Source: Phosphitispora fastidiosa
GTDB taxonomy: Bacteria; Bacillota; Thermincolia; Thermincolales; UBA2595
Length of the DNA stretch: 64,000 nucleotides
Direction: 5' to 3'
NCBI RefSeq assembly: GCF_019008365.1
Contig: NZ_JAHHUL010000017.1
Location: 1-64,000 of the forward strand
Positions within the stretch are counted from its first letter, which is position 1; every line of letters begins with the position of its first letter. Made by a program: the position numbers and the translations under genes. The notes below the pieces were generated by a model. That model was not told the DNA's origin. It worked only from the letters and a program-made list of their open reading frames with translations, and ran no database searches. Positions 35,538 to 43,079 of this stretch are shown one piece after another.

Positions 35538-36441
35538 TACTTATGTGTTGGATAAAGACACTCACAGGAATTCACATCCTATAGCTATCATGCTGTTCCT
35601 GTTGGTCATGGTTTTCGGTATCTTTTGGGCAGTTTACCTCAAGTTTTTCACCTTAATCGGAGTAACCCTGATTACTGCACTGCTGGCGACCAGTTCAATT
35701 CAAATCGGGGCCCAGTGGGAGAAAGCTGTTGTCCTCCGCTTCGGAAAGTTCCATCGTTTAGCAGGTCCGGGCGTCTTCTTCGTGATACCAATAGTTGAAA
35801 CAATCACTACATGGATTGACCAGAGGGTGCAGGCAATTCCTTTTCACGCTGAAGAAACCCTAACCAAGGATACAGTCCCGGTAAACGTTGATGCCATTAT
35901 GTTCTGGGTAGTCTGGGATGCGGAAAAAGCCGCCCTTGAGGTCAAGGACTATGAGGCAATTGTAAGCTGGGCAGCACAAACTACCCTTAGGGACGTAATC
36001 GGTAGAACCATGCTGTCAGACATGCTGTCTAACAGGGAACATATTGATCAGGAACTGCGTCGGATAATTGACCTGAAGACGGAACCCTGGGGAATATCAG
36101 TCCAGTCAGTAGAAATCAGGGATGTTGTTATCCCTGCCTCCCTTCAGGAAGCCATGTCCAGGGAAGCCCAGGCCGAGCGGGAAAGCAAAGCCAGGATGAT
36201 TCTTGGTAATGCTGAAAACCTGGTAGCCGACAGTTTCGTTCAAGCCTCAAAGGCATATCAAAATAACCCGGTGGCTATGCAGCTCAGGGCAATGAACATC
36301 CTTTACGAAGGCCTGAAGGAAAAAGGAGCTTTGGTGGTCGTCCCCAGCAGCGCAGTACAGACAATGGGACTTGGCACGATTACCGGCTTAACATCAACAG
36401 TAAAAAATACAGAGTGGGGACAAGATTTCTTAGGTGAATAA
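35530..36441 (+). CDS. SPFH/stomatin-like membrane protein
   Basis: 303 residues from the ATG at 35530 behind GGGAGG; the longer frame from 35479 lacks a ribosome site. Two close membrane segments (~18-35 and ~38-55) precede an SPFH (band 7) domain: EKAVVLRFGKFHRLAGPGVF, IDQRVQAIPF, VPVNVDAIMFWVVWD, LRDVIGRTMLSDMLSNRE, WGISVQSVEIRDVVIP. The C-terminal part holds helices rich in Ala and Glu. Such slipin-type proteins assemble at membranes; no NfeD partner is present here. It is co-transcribed with the GntR gene and likely controlled by it. Confidence 0.9.
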   Translation: MGNTYVLDKDTHRNSHPIAIMLFLLVMVFGIFWAVYLKFFTLIGVTLITALLATSSIQIGAQWEKAVVLRFGKFHRLAGPGVFFVIPIVETITTWIDQRVQAIPFHAEETLTKDTVPVNVDAIMFWVVWDAEKAALEVKDYEAIVSWAAQTTLRDVIGRTMLSDMLSNREHIDQELRRIIDLKTEPWGISVQSVEIRDVVIPASLQEAMSREAQAERESKARMILGNAENLVADSFVQASKAYQNNPVAMQLRAMNILYEGLKEKGALVVVPSSAVQTMGLGTITGLTSTVKNTEWGQDFLGE

Positions 36442-36478
36442 TCATGGTTACATATCCAAAAACAAAATATCTGCAGGG

Positions 36479-36516
36479 AGGCTGTCCGGAAGAGAATTCG
36501 GGACAGCCTCTTTCGT
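36479..36516 (+). terminator. terminator of the GntR-SPFH operon
   Basis: AGGCTGTCC pairs perfectly with GGACAGCCT around a 13-base loop, followed by CTTTCGTTT. It starts 38 bases after the SPFH stop. Confidence 0.8.
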
Positions 36517-36672
36517 TTCTGCTCCAAATATTGCCCAACGTTTTTTTGAAAATGGCTTTGTGAATTAATATCCTTTTTACATAATTTGTAGTATAATTTA
36601 GTTTAGATTTATATTTATTAATTGATAAGGTGCATCTTACGGAAATTTTTTCATTGGAGGTATTTTTCAGTC

Positions 36673-37614
36673 ATGAAACTTATTAAAAACAATATCCTGG
36701 AAGCCATCGGCAGCACTCCACTGGTGAAAATTAACCACCTTTGCCCTAACCCAAATGTACTTATTGCAGCTAAACTTGAAGGGAACAACCCGGGGGGCAG
36801 CATCAAGGACCGCCCTGCACTATACATGATAGAAATGGCCGAACAGTCAGGAGAACTGACCAAGGATAAAATTATAATTGAACCAACCAGCGGCAACACC
36901 GGCATTGGCCTGGCAATGGTTGCCGCCGTAAAGGGCTATAGACTGGTTGTCACAATGTCTGAATGGATGAGCATGGAGCGCCGCAAAACCCTGTCGGCAT
37001 TTGGCGCCGAAATCATCCTCACACCTGGTGAAAAAGGCACTGATGGAGCCATTGAAAAGGCCCATGAACTGTATGAATCCAATCCCAGCCTCTATTATAT
37101 GCCTAACCAGTTTGCCAATGAAAACAATTATCTCTCTCATTGTGAAGGAACCACTAAGGAGATCTGGGAACAGACTGAAGGTAAAATTACTCATTTTGTA
37201 GCCGGAATGGGGACCACCGGAACACTGATGGGCGTATCCCGGCGTCTCAAAGAATTAAACCCTGATATTCAGATAGTCGGTGTTGAGCCTAACATGAGCC
37301 ATAAGGTTCAGGGGCTGAAGAATATGGAAGAAGCCAGAATCCCGGAAATCTATGATATCAGCCGCCTGGACCGCAAGATCCGGATTAGTGACGAAGATGC
37401 CTTTGACATGGCCCGCCTGCTTGCCCGGAAGGAAGGTATTTTTACCGGAATCAGCGCTGGTGCGGCAATGCATGTGGCTGTAGAAACTGCCAGAGAAATT
37501 GACAACGGTGTTATTGTAGTCATAATCCCTGACAGGGGTGACAAATACCTGTCAACCGACCTCTTCTGCTTTAACCCCTGCGGCAATACCCTGTGTACCA
37601 TAAAAGGAGAGTAG
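36673..37614 (+). CDS. cysteine synthase, CysM/CysK family
   Basis: 313 residues, PLP-dependent beta-replacement enzyme making cysteine from an activated serine and sulfide. The PLP lysine lies in EGNNPGGSIKDRPALYMIEM, the phosphate loop is EPTSGNTGIGLAM, and the Gly-rich segment is HFVAGMGTTGTLMGVS. The run KDRPALYMIE and the ending PDRGDKYLST are closer to CysM than to CysK. The ATG at 36673 follows GGAGG. TATAAT near 36592 is a possible -10. It converges on the rhomboid gene with one base between the stops. Confidence 0.92.
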   Translation: MKLIKNNILEAIGSTPLVKINHLCPNPNVLIAAKLEGNNPGGSIKDRPALYMIEMAEQSGELTKDKIIIEPTSGNTGIGLAMVAAVKGYRLVVTMSEWMSMERRKTLSAFGAEIILTPGEKGTDGAIEKAHELYESNPSLYYMPNQFANENNYLSHCEGTTKEIWEQTEGKITHFVAGMGTTGTLMGVSRRLKELNPDIQIVGVEPNMSHKVQGLKNMEEARIPEIYDISRLDRKIRISDEDAFDMARLLARKEGIFTGISAGAAMHVAVETAREIDNGVIVVIIPDRGDKYLSTDLFCFNPCGNTLCTIKGE

Positions 37615-37615
37615 G

Positions 37616-38305
37616 TCATGCCTGGTCAGACTGCCTGTTTTTCTCTCCGGATGTCATCAGAAGCATTCCTGCTGCGCCCACTGCAAAGCCACCGATATGG
37701 GCCCACCAGGCGACCATGTTTCCGGCTGCTCCCAGTGTCAGGAACCCACTCAACCACTGAGTCAGGAACCAGATGAGCAGAAAGACGAAGGCCGGTATCT
37801 CAATAAATGTAAAAAAGAAAAGAATCGGCAGCAGGGTCAGCACCTTTGCCCTGGGATAACTGACAAAGTACGCTCCCAGAACACCGGCAACCGCGCCGCT
37901 GGCCCCTATAACCGGCTCCGCGGCAACCGGATTTGCCAATACCTGTGCCAGGGCGCCGGCCAAACCAGCCAGAAAGTAAAGAAAAATATACTTCCCCCTG
38001 CCCAGCCGGTCCTCGACATTATCACCAAAAATCCATAGGTACAGCATATTTCCCAGCAGGTGGACAACTCCGCCATGCAGAAACATTGAGGTAAATAAGG
38101 GCACGATTGCCGGTATCATGCCTCCCTCACCCGCCACAAACCCGAAAACCCGCCTCGGAACGACCCCAAAATCATAAAACAATCCTGACAGCTGAGCCTG
38201 ACCCAGGGACAGCTCATAGACAAATATCACCACATTAATAATTATTATAGCCACACTGACCACCGGAAAGCTGCGTGACCGGATATTGTCCCGGAGTGGG
38301 ATCAT
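37616..38305 (-). CDS. rhomboid-family intramembrane serine protease
   Basis: 229 residues with about six membrane helices. The catalytic Ser is in the GASGAVAGVLGAYFV motif and the His in WWAHIGGFAVGAAGML, the usual dyad. The HGGVVHLLGNMLYLWIFGDN segment is the conserved L1/TM2 region. Rhomboid proteases cut membrane proteins within or next to the bilayer; the substrate here is unknown. It starts behind GGAGGTAAA. Confidence 0.93.
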   Translation of the reverse strand: MIPLRDNIRSRSFPVVSVAIIIINVVIFVYELSLGQAQLSGLFYDFGVVPRRVFGFVAGEGGMIPAIVPLFTSMFLHGGVVHLLGNMLYLWIFGDNVEDRLGRGKYIFLYFLAGLAGALAQVLANPVAAEPVIGASGAVAGVLGAYFVSYPRAKVLTLLPILFFFTFIEIPAFVFLLIWFLTQWLSGFLTLGAAGNMVAWWAHIGGFAVGAAGMLLMTSGEKNRQSDQA

Positions 38306-38452
38306 TTATTTTACCTCCAAATCCAGATTTAAAATTCTTCTATTATATAGTAACCCAAAACGTATGTAAAATGTACTGCTGAAAAATGCGCTAATGCTTT
38401 TAATTTCGGCTATGAATTATTTAGGTGAAAAAGGCGTAACTTAAAGCAAAAG

Positions 38453-38480
38453 AATAACCACCGCATTAATAGTGGCTATT
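38453..38480 (-). terminator. terminator of the toxin-antitoxin operon
   Basis: AATAgCCAC pairs with GTGGtTATT around a 10-base loop, followed on the minus strand by CTTTTGCTTT. It overlaps the toxin stop codon. The rest of 38306-38475 has no gene; it contains TTTCGGCTATGAATTA (38404-38419), nearly repeated at 39929-39944. Confidence 0.6.
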
Positions 38481-38754
38481 CTACTGGAAATACTTCCTCA
38501 TGTTTTCCTATGATATAGAAAGTATTTATCTGATCTTTTCCTTCAGAGATTATTTCTATAATGATTCTGATTGACATATTTACGCTAATTTCATAGAAGT
38601 TGTCTGTCCCCTGAACCTTTTTGAAGCGTAGAGAAGGATGAGCAGGGTTCTTTATAAAGAGGTCAATTTTTGTAAGAGCCTGTTTGACAATTTTTTGCTC
38701 TAAGGACTTGAACTGTTTATCAAATTTACGAGTTGTTTGGAACCGCCTAGTCAT
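38476..38754 (-). CDS. RelE/ParE-type toxin
   Basis: 92 residues with the compact RelE/ParE plan: two N-terminal helices (RKFDKQFKSLEQKIVKQALT), then LRFKKVQGTDNFYEISVNMS and IRIIIEIISEGKDQINTFYI, ending in the basic-aromatic strand FYIIGKHEEVF. It resembles the YafQ/RelE-like toxins that cut mRNA on the ribosome, though the catalytic residues cannot be assigned securely. It overlaps the antitoxin gene by 8 bases, the standard type II layout. Confidence 0.8.
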   Translation of the reverse strand: MTRRFQTTRKFDKQFKSLEQKIVKQALTKIDLFIKNPAHPSLRFKKVQGTDNFYEISVNMSIRIIIEIISEGKDQINTFYIIGKHEEVFPVE

Positions 38755-39049
38755 TATCCAAGCCCTTTACAAATTCATCTGCATTCTCAAATTTACGGAC
38801 CCTGCCAGCTTTTACATCTTCTTTGGCTTCCAACATATCTTTTTGAGTAGCTTCAGTCCAAAAATAGGCCTGACTAGATGGTATGAGTTTATAAGGTTCC
38901 ATTACAATTTTGTTGCCCTCAATTTTAACATCTAAGACATCACCTTCAGATATTTTCAGGCGCTCTCTAATCTCTCTGGGGATACTAATCAGATTGCGTT
39001 TTTGGACAGAAACTTTATGAGTTTTGATATTCCTTTTTGGGGCAGGCAT
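38747..39049 (-). CDS. AbrB/MazE-type antitoxin
   Basis: 100 residues. The N-terminal SpoVT-AbrB swapped-hairpin DNA-binding domain (KRNLISIPREIRERLKISEG, DVLDVKIEGNKIVMEP) is followed by a C-terminal tail (ATQKDMLEAKEDVKAGRVRK, FENADEFVKGLD) that would wrap the toxin. The ATG at 39049 follows GGAGGTAA; the longer frame from 39064 is less likely. An AbrB-fold antitoxin with a RelE-fold toxin is a known but mixed pairing. It should repress its own operon. Confidence 0.85.
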   Translation of the reverse strand: MPAPKRNIKTHKVSVQKRNLISIPREIRERLKISEGDVLDVKIEGNKIVMEPYKLIPSSQAYFWTEATQKDMLEAKEDVKAGRVRKFENADEFVKGLDND

Positions 39050-39222
39050 AAGTATTACCTCCAATCAATTACACTGTAATTACAGTATAACCGTAAAAAC
39101 GCAAAAACACAACAGGGTAGATGGTCGAAATTGGCGGTAATAGCTCCTTCATCGCCTAATAACAAAAGACATAGACATAAAAGTTTAAAGAAACGAAATA
39201 ACGTACTGGGAAGGATGATAAG

Positions 39223-39741
39223 ATGAAAAGAATGGAAATAGTCCAAGGAGATATTACAAAAATTCATGTTGATGCTATCGTGAATGCTGCCAATAACAGT
39301 TTATTAGGTGGCGGAGGCGTTGACGGCGCTATACATAAAGCGGGCGGGAAAGCCATACTTGATGAATGCATGGAAATAAGAAACAGGCAGGGAGGTTGTG
39401 AAACGGGAGAAGCTGTTATCACTACCGCAGGAAAGCTCCCTGCCAAATATGTTATTCATACAGTAGGCCCGGTATGGCACGACGGAAACGATGGTGAAGA
39501 ACAATTATTAAGGAATTGTTACCGAAATTGTTTAACTTTAGCATTGGGTAACAATGTAGAAACTATTGCTTTTCCTAACATTAGCGCCGGAGTATACCGC
39601 TTTCCAAAACAGTTAGCGGCTCAGGCAGCTATTGATGAGGTTTCCAGATTCGTAAGGGACAATGAATCTAAACTACAGAAAGTAATTTTCGTTTGTTATG
39701 ATTCCGCAAACTATAAGTTATACCAAGAGCTCCTCAAATAA
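39223..39741 (+). CDS. macro-domain protein, probable ADP-ribose / O-acetyl-ADP-ribose hydrolase
   Basis: 172 residues, a complete single macro domain: GDITKIHVDAIVNAANNSLL, GGGGVDGAIHKAGG, TGEAVITTAGKLPAKYVIHT, and the phosphate loop ISAGVYRFPKQLAAQ. The Asn/Asp and GGGGVDGAIH elements are those of the MacroD/YmdB class. It removes ADP-ribose marks or hydrolyses O-acetyl-ADP-ribose. It lies beside a toxin-antitoxin pair and structured repeats, but no ADP-ribosyltransferase gene is visible here. Confidence 0.92.
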   Translation: MKRMEIVQGDITKIHVDAIVNAANNSLLGGGGVDGAIHKAGGKAILDECMEIRNRQGGCETGEAVITTAGKLPAKYVIHTVGPVWHDGNDGEEQLLRNCYRNCLTLALGNNVETIAFPNISAGVYRFPKQLAAQAAIDEVSRFVRDNESKLQKVIFVCYDSANYKLYQELLK

Positions 39742-39811
39742 TTCTGACTTGGAACTGCTGATACTATGTCCCCATAAGTAAATAGGGCACTCGCTCTCAA
39801 TTTCGGCTCCA

Positions 39812-40066
39812 AATTAGGAAGTGGCAGATGTGTTCCGGAAGAACGAGTCTGACGTCCGTTTGTCGGTTCCCGCAGGGAACCGGTAATAAGGTCAGCGAGT
39901 CCCGTAATAAATGGGGACCCTCTCTGACTTTCTGCTATGAATTAGGAAGTGGCAGATGTGTTCCTGAAGGATGAGTCTAACGTCAACTTGTCGGCGATCC
40001 GCGAATGCGGGAGCCGGTAACAAGCTGAGTTGTTGCCATCCTGGAGGAATACATTTGCCACTTCCT
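39812..40066. repeat. two 128-bp structured repeat units, the second with 29-bp terminal inverted repeats
   Basis: AATTAGGAAGTGGCAGATGT begins both units (39812 and 39940) and similarity continues through GAGTCT.ACGTC..TTGTCGG. In the second unit the left end (39944-39972) and right end (40038-40066) are inverted repeats of 29 bases with about four mismatches. Inner stems form in each (CGGTTCCC with GGGAACCG in the first). No reading frame is apparent. It may be a MITE-like element or a structured RNA. The 500-bp gap 39742-40242 holds only this and the two hairpins that follow. Confidence 0.7.
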
Positions 40067-40103
40067 TGCTTTATAGCTAAAAACAAAAGAGGTTCCTATT
40101 CAC

Positions 40104-40178
40104 TTATCCGATAGCTAACCGCCGCTAAAACTCCCACCTCGTCAGGTGGGAGTTAAGCTGCGCTAAGCTCCTGGATAA
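40104..40178. repeat. large multi-arm hairpin I
   Basis: TTATCC pairs with GGATAA at the base, AGCT with AGCT above it, and AACTCCCACCT with AGGTGGGAGTT (11 bp) at the tip around CGTC. The internal breaks are short, so the whole 75-base segment folds on itself. No T run follows on either strand. Confidence 0.7.
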
Positions 40179-40179
40179 C

Positions 40180-40229
40180 GATTTCTAAACGTCAGATGGA
40201 GTCCAGACTCCACCTGACGCTAAGAAATC
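40180..40229. repeat. large multi-arm hairpin II
   Basis: GATTTCT pairs with AGAAATC, CGTCAG with CTGACG, and GGAGT with ACTCC around CCAG. It begins one base after hairpin I. Two such palindromes in a row recall imprints of IS200/IS605-type elements, but no transposase is present. Confidence 0.7.
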
Positions 40230-40242
40230 TGTTGATGGGACA

Positions 40243-40809
40243 CTACCGTTCATATTTAACCGGAATCAGTTCCCTGCCTACCTGGTGAATGACTTGGTCA
40301 ACCTCCTGGGTATTGTTGTTATGTATACCTAAAGTGTCTTTAATGTCTCTGATGGTGAAGAAACTGTCAAAAACCTTTTGTGCCCAGTCCTCTGAATGCT
40401 GGTTCTCTGAAAGTACAGTACAGTGAAAATCACAGACCGTTTTCGCCTCATATTTAAACACATTCTTCCAATCTGAGGTCAGGTCCATATAAAAGTCGGG
40501 ATGCCATCCCCAATCCCAAACTGCAAAACCGAATTTACCATACTGTGTGGTCATCGCCGCTAGCTTTTCCCGAACCGCAGCTGCAAATCGTTCCCTGGCC
40601 CCAGGTTCTCCGTCAGCTATCTGTGCAGCCAGTCCTGTTAGCTCAAGATCCGCGTTATCCCTGAGATACTGTTGATGCCGCTGAAAAGCCAAGGTCTCAA
40701 GGTTCTTCAGCTCTTCTAAAAGCTGAGTGCGGCGCTCTTTTTCCTCGTCTACGAGAAATCCCAAAATCTTACTTTCCTTTTCTGACAAGTACTGATTGTT
40801 TCTTACCAT
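40243..40809 (-). CDS. conserved-looking protein of unknown function with N-terminal coiled coil
   Basis: 188 residues that I do not recognise. Residues 1-60 are strongly helical (KESKILGFLVDEEKERRTQL, LEELKNLETLAFQRHQQYL) and likely a coiled coil. The middle is Trp/Tyr-rich (YGKFGFAVWDWGWHPDFYMD), and the rest is mixed alpha/beta (FKYEAKTVCDFHCTVLSENQ). GGAGGG precedes the ATG. It has no signal peptide or membrane segment. It sits between the tandem hairpins and the terminator of methyl-transfer cluster A, so it is probably a separate transcript. Confidence 0.55.
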   Translation of the reverse strand: MVRNNQYLSEKESKILGFLVDEEKERRTQLLEELKNLETLAFQRHQQYLRDNADLELTGLAAQIADGEPGARERFAAAVREKLAAMTTQYGKFGFAVWDWGWHPDFYMDLTSDWKNVFKYEAKTVCDFHCTVLSENQHSEDWAQKVFDSFFTIRDIKDTLGIHNNNTQEVDQVIHQVGRELIPVKYER

Positions 40810-40932
40810 TACCCCTAAACCCTCCTGAGATTTGAATATAAATCAGGGTATCTCCTGTATAACAATACACCATTTGTTAACATTATGCAACTTTACAAAC
40901 ATAAATTTAACAGAAAAAAAACAAATAAAAAA

Positions 40933-40971
40933 CCCTGTACCTTAAAGTCTCGGAAACGCAAAGGCACAGGG
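40933..40971 (-). terminator. terminator of methyl-transfer cluster A
   Basis: CCCTGTgCCTT pairs with AAGGtACAGGG around a 17-base loop and is followed on the minus strand by TTTTTTATTTG. It lies 41 bases after the last gene of copy A. Copy B ends with a comparable but unrelated stem at 55057-55112. Confidence 0.9.
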
Positions 40972-40985
40972 CGAGGGGGTTATCC

Positions 40986-41010
40986 TGATGTATTCTGATG
41001 TATTCTGATG
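40986..41010. repeat. 10-bp tandem repeat
   Basis: TGATGTATTC occurs twice in a row, then TGATG again, immediately beyond the stop of the last cluster A gene. Looks like slippage; no function seen. Confidence 0.8.
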
Positions 41011-41011
41011 A

Positions 41012-42280
41012 TTATTCACAACCCATTGATACAGCCGCCAGTTCGGCCAGGTGATACATCTTCAGGGGGGAATCCGCTTTAACTATCCCACCGGCCAGCC
41101 CCGAGTAACAGGTCGGGCATGGTGTAGTTAGGAACTCGGCCCCGGTAGCTTCGGCCTCTTTTATCCGGTATACCGACGCCTCTTCCTGGAGGTCATGGTT
41201 GGCCATCTTCAATCCACCGCCCACCCCGCAGCACCGGGAGTACTGCCTGTTCCGGTCCATCTCCACCAGTTCCAGGCCCGGAATCGCATCTATTATGCGC
41301 CGCGGGGCATCATAGATACCATTGTGGCGTCCCAGCAGGCAGGGGTCATGGTAGGTTATTTTGCCTTCTATCGGGATCTTAAACTGAAGCCTTCCCTGCC
41401 GGTGCAGCAGGTCAATATATTCTGCCAAGTGATATATTTCATAATTCTGTTCACCAATCCTGGCATAGTCATTTTTAAATGTCTTGTAGCATCCGGAACA
41501 TGCTGTCACCAGTGTCTCTATCCCCAGACTGTTGATTTGGTCGATATTGCCTGCAGCCTTTTCCTGAAACTCCGGGTCCCCGATACGCCTGAGCTTGCCG
41601 TAACAGCAGTTCTCCTCGGGGCCGAGGATGCCAAATCTTACGCCTGCATGATTCATGATATTGGCCGCATGCTGGGAGACCATGTTTATCTTTTCATCAT
41701 AGCTCGCCGTACAGCCCAGGAACAATAGGACCGGCGCCAGATTATCAGTTATCAGCTCAGGTTTCTGTGCCAGAGTGCCTTTTGACAGGCCTGCCTCCAC
41801 CCAGTCAGCCTTCTCGGTACGGGATCTTTTATATGGGTTCCCATGCTTTTTCAGGGTCTCACAGTAAGTTTTCTGTTCAGGCAGCGGGCCCAGCCCGGAT
41901 TCATACATGGCTTCCCGGGTATTCTCCCATAGTTCCACGGTATCCAGCCTTGCCGGACATACGAAATGGCATTGGTTGCAGCAGGAACACTCATACAGGC
42001 TTTTGGTAAAACGCGCCACTGTCTCAGGTCCCGGTTTGCGCCCAAATAAGCCAAACAAACCGCCGTTTTCACCTTTTAGTATTTCTTTGAGGTATTTTAT
42101 CTTGGCACGGGGGGTAACGTCCTCTTTACTGTCAAGGGTATATACCGGACACCACTTCTGGCACTCCCCGCACCGGGTACATGCGTCCAGGCTCATCAAC
42201 TGCCGGGGGCTGAGTTTTTCTATCCTGAGTTTACCGGTATTAATCCTGTCAGTCCCGGACTCCATTGCAGCCTCTGTCAT
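41012..42280 (-). CDS. DsrK/HdrB-like Fe-S protein (copy A)
   Basis: 422 residues. An N-terminal double [4Fe-4S] ferredoxin region (CTRCGECQKWCP ~35-46, CSCCNQCHFVCP ~98-109) is followed by two CCG domains: LLFLGCTASYD to ACSGCYKTFKNDY, and HDPCLLGRHNGIYDAPRRII to CCGVGGGLK and PCPTCYSG. This is the layout of HdrCB fusions, GlpC and the DsrK/HmeD subunit, where CCG domains bind an unusual [4Fe-4S] site. Its first codon overlaps the stop of the NarI-like gene by 4 bases, so the two form a DsrMK-like unit. It is nearly identical to 55131-56369. Confidence 0.88.
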   Translation of the reverse strand: MTEAAMESGTDRINTGKLRIEKLSPRQLMSLDACTRCGECQKWCPVYTLDSKEDVTPRAKIKYLKEILKGENGGLFGLFGRKPGPETVARFTKSLYECSCCNQCHFVCPARLDTVELWENTREAMYESGLGPLPEQKTYCETLKKHGNPYKRSRTEKADWVEAGLSKGTLAQKPELITDNLAPVLLFLGCTASYDEKINMVSQHAANIMNHAGVRFGILGPEENCCYGKLRRIGDPEFQEKAAGNIDQINSLGIETLVTACSGCYKTFKNDYARIGEQNYEIYHLAEYIDLLHRQGRLQFKIPIEGKITYHDPCLLGRHNGIYDAPRRIIDAIPGLELVEMDRNRQYSRCCGVGGGLKMANHDLQEEASVYRIKEAEATGAEFLTTPCPTCYSGLAGGIVKADSPLKMYHLAELAAVSMGCE

Positions 42281-43056
42281 ATATATAGGTCACCCCGCAT
42301 TCGTTCCTCTGATGCATTCAGTACTATTTCTACCGGGCCGTTAATGATGTGCATAAATTTACTGTGGGGAATGTATGCCAACAAAATTGCATTCAGGGTG
42401 GCATGAAAAACCCATAGACCCGTTGCCAGGCCGCCAACATTTGCATCACCGCTAAACAAGGCAGCCAGCCGGTAGCCTATAAAGGAATAAGTCACTTCAG
42501 TTCCCGGCATCGTCATAGAGATGCGCGCCGCCTCCAGCAGAAACCCGCTGGCGACCAACAGAAACAGGGCTGCCAGAGTTACCGTATCATCCGCATCGGT
42601 ATAAAGCTGGCTGTCTTTTTTGATATACCTCCTGATAATTGCCATTGCCAGACCGGCCAGAATTGCCAGGCCAAAGAGGTCGCCTGCAGCCTTGTAATAG
42701 TTATGGCCCGCACCTTCCAGCATGTACAGGCTGACCCGGGAACTCTCCGGGATTACCATCTCCAGGACCACCGCTATTGCAGACAACATTAACAGGCCTA
42801 TAAAACCATAAAATATCAGCATATGTGCCAACCAGCGGGCGGCGCTTTTTTCCGCCAGTTGTTTCTGAAACAGTACTTCTCTGAAAAAGGTTTTCAACAT
42901 TATCAGAAAATCGGGTTCATTATACAGGGACCTCCTCCGGGCTTTAAAATAAAAGGAAATCTTATAGCCCAGCCCAGTGAACAGGAGTAATACTCCCAGG
43001 AACTGGACAACCCAAAAGTAAGCCCAGGGTTTGAAATAAAGTTCTGCATCACTCAT
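42277..43056 (-). CDS. NarI/DsrM-like membrane cytochrome b subunit (copy A)
   Basis: 259 residues with five membrane helices (about 13-33, 70-95, 115-140, 160-185, 205-235). Histidines suited to bind b hemes lie in ARWLAHMLIFYGF, GAGHNYYKAAG and VFHATLNAILLAYIPHSKFM. This is the NarI/DsrM plan, which exchanges electrons with menaquinone. It is coupled by a 4-base overlap to the DsrK-like gene. In this setting it probably carries electrons between quinones and the cytoplasmic Fe-S protein; direction is unknown. Confidence 0.82.
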   Translation of the reverse strand: MSDAELYFKPWAYFWVVQFLGVLLLFTGLGYKISFYFKARRRSLYNEPDFLIMLKTFFREVLFQKQLAEKSAARWLAHMLIFYGFIGLLMLSAIAVVLEMVIPESSRVSLYMLEGAGHNYYKAAGDLFGLAILAGLAMAIIRRYIKKDSQLYTDADDTVTLAALFLLVASGFLLEAARISMTMPGTEVTYSFIGYRLAALFSGDANVGGLATGLWVFHATLNAILLAYIPHSKFMHIINGPVEIVLNASEERMRGDLYI

Positions 43057-43079
43057 TCTTCATGCACTCCCCCTTGGCC

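Noticed and set aside
39812-40066. CRISPR array
   Set aside because: Only two long units with structure inside them; no short regular repeats with unique spacers and no cas genes.
40104-40229. Intact insertion sequence
   Set aside because: Palindromes are present but no transposase frame lies between or beside them.
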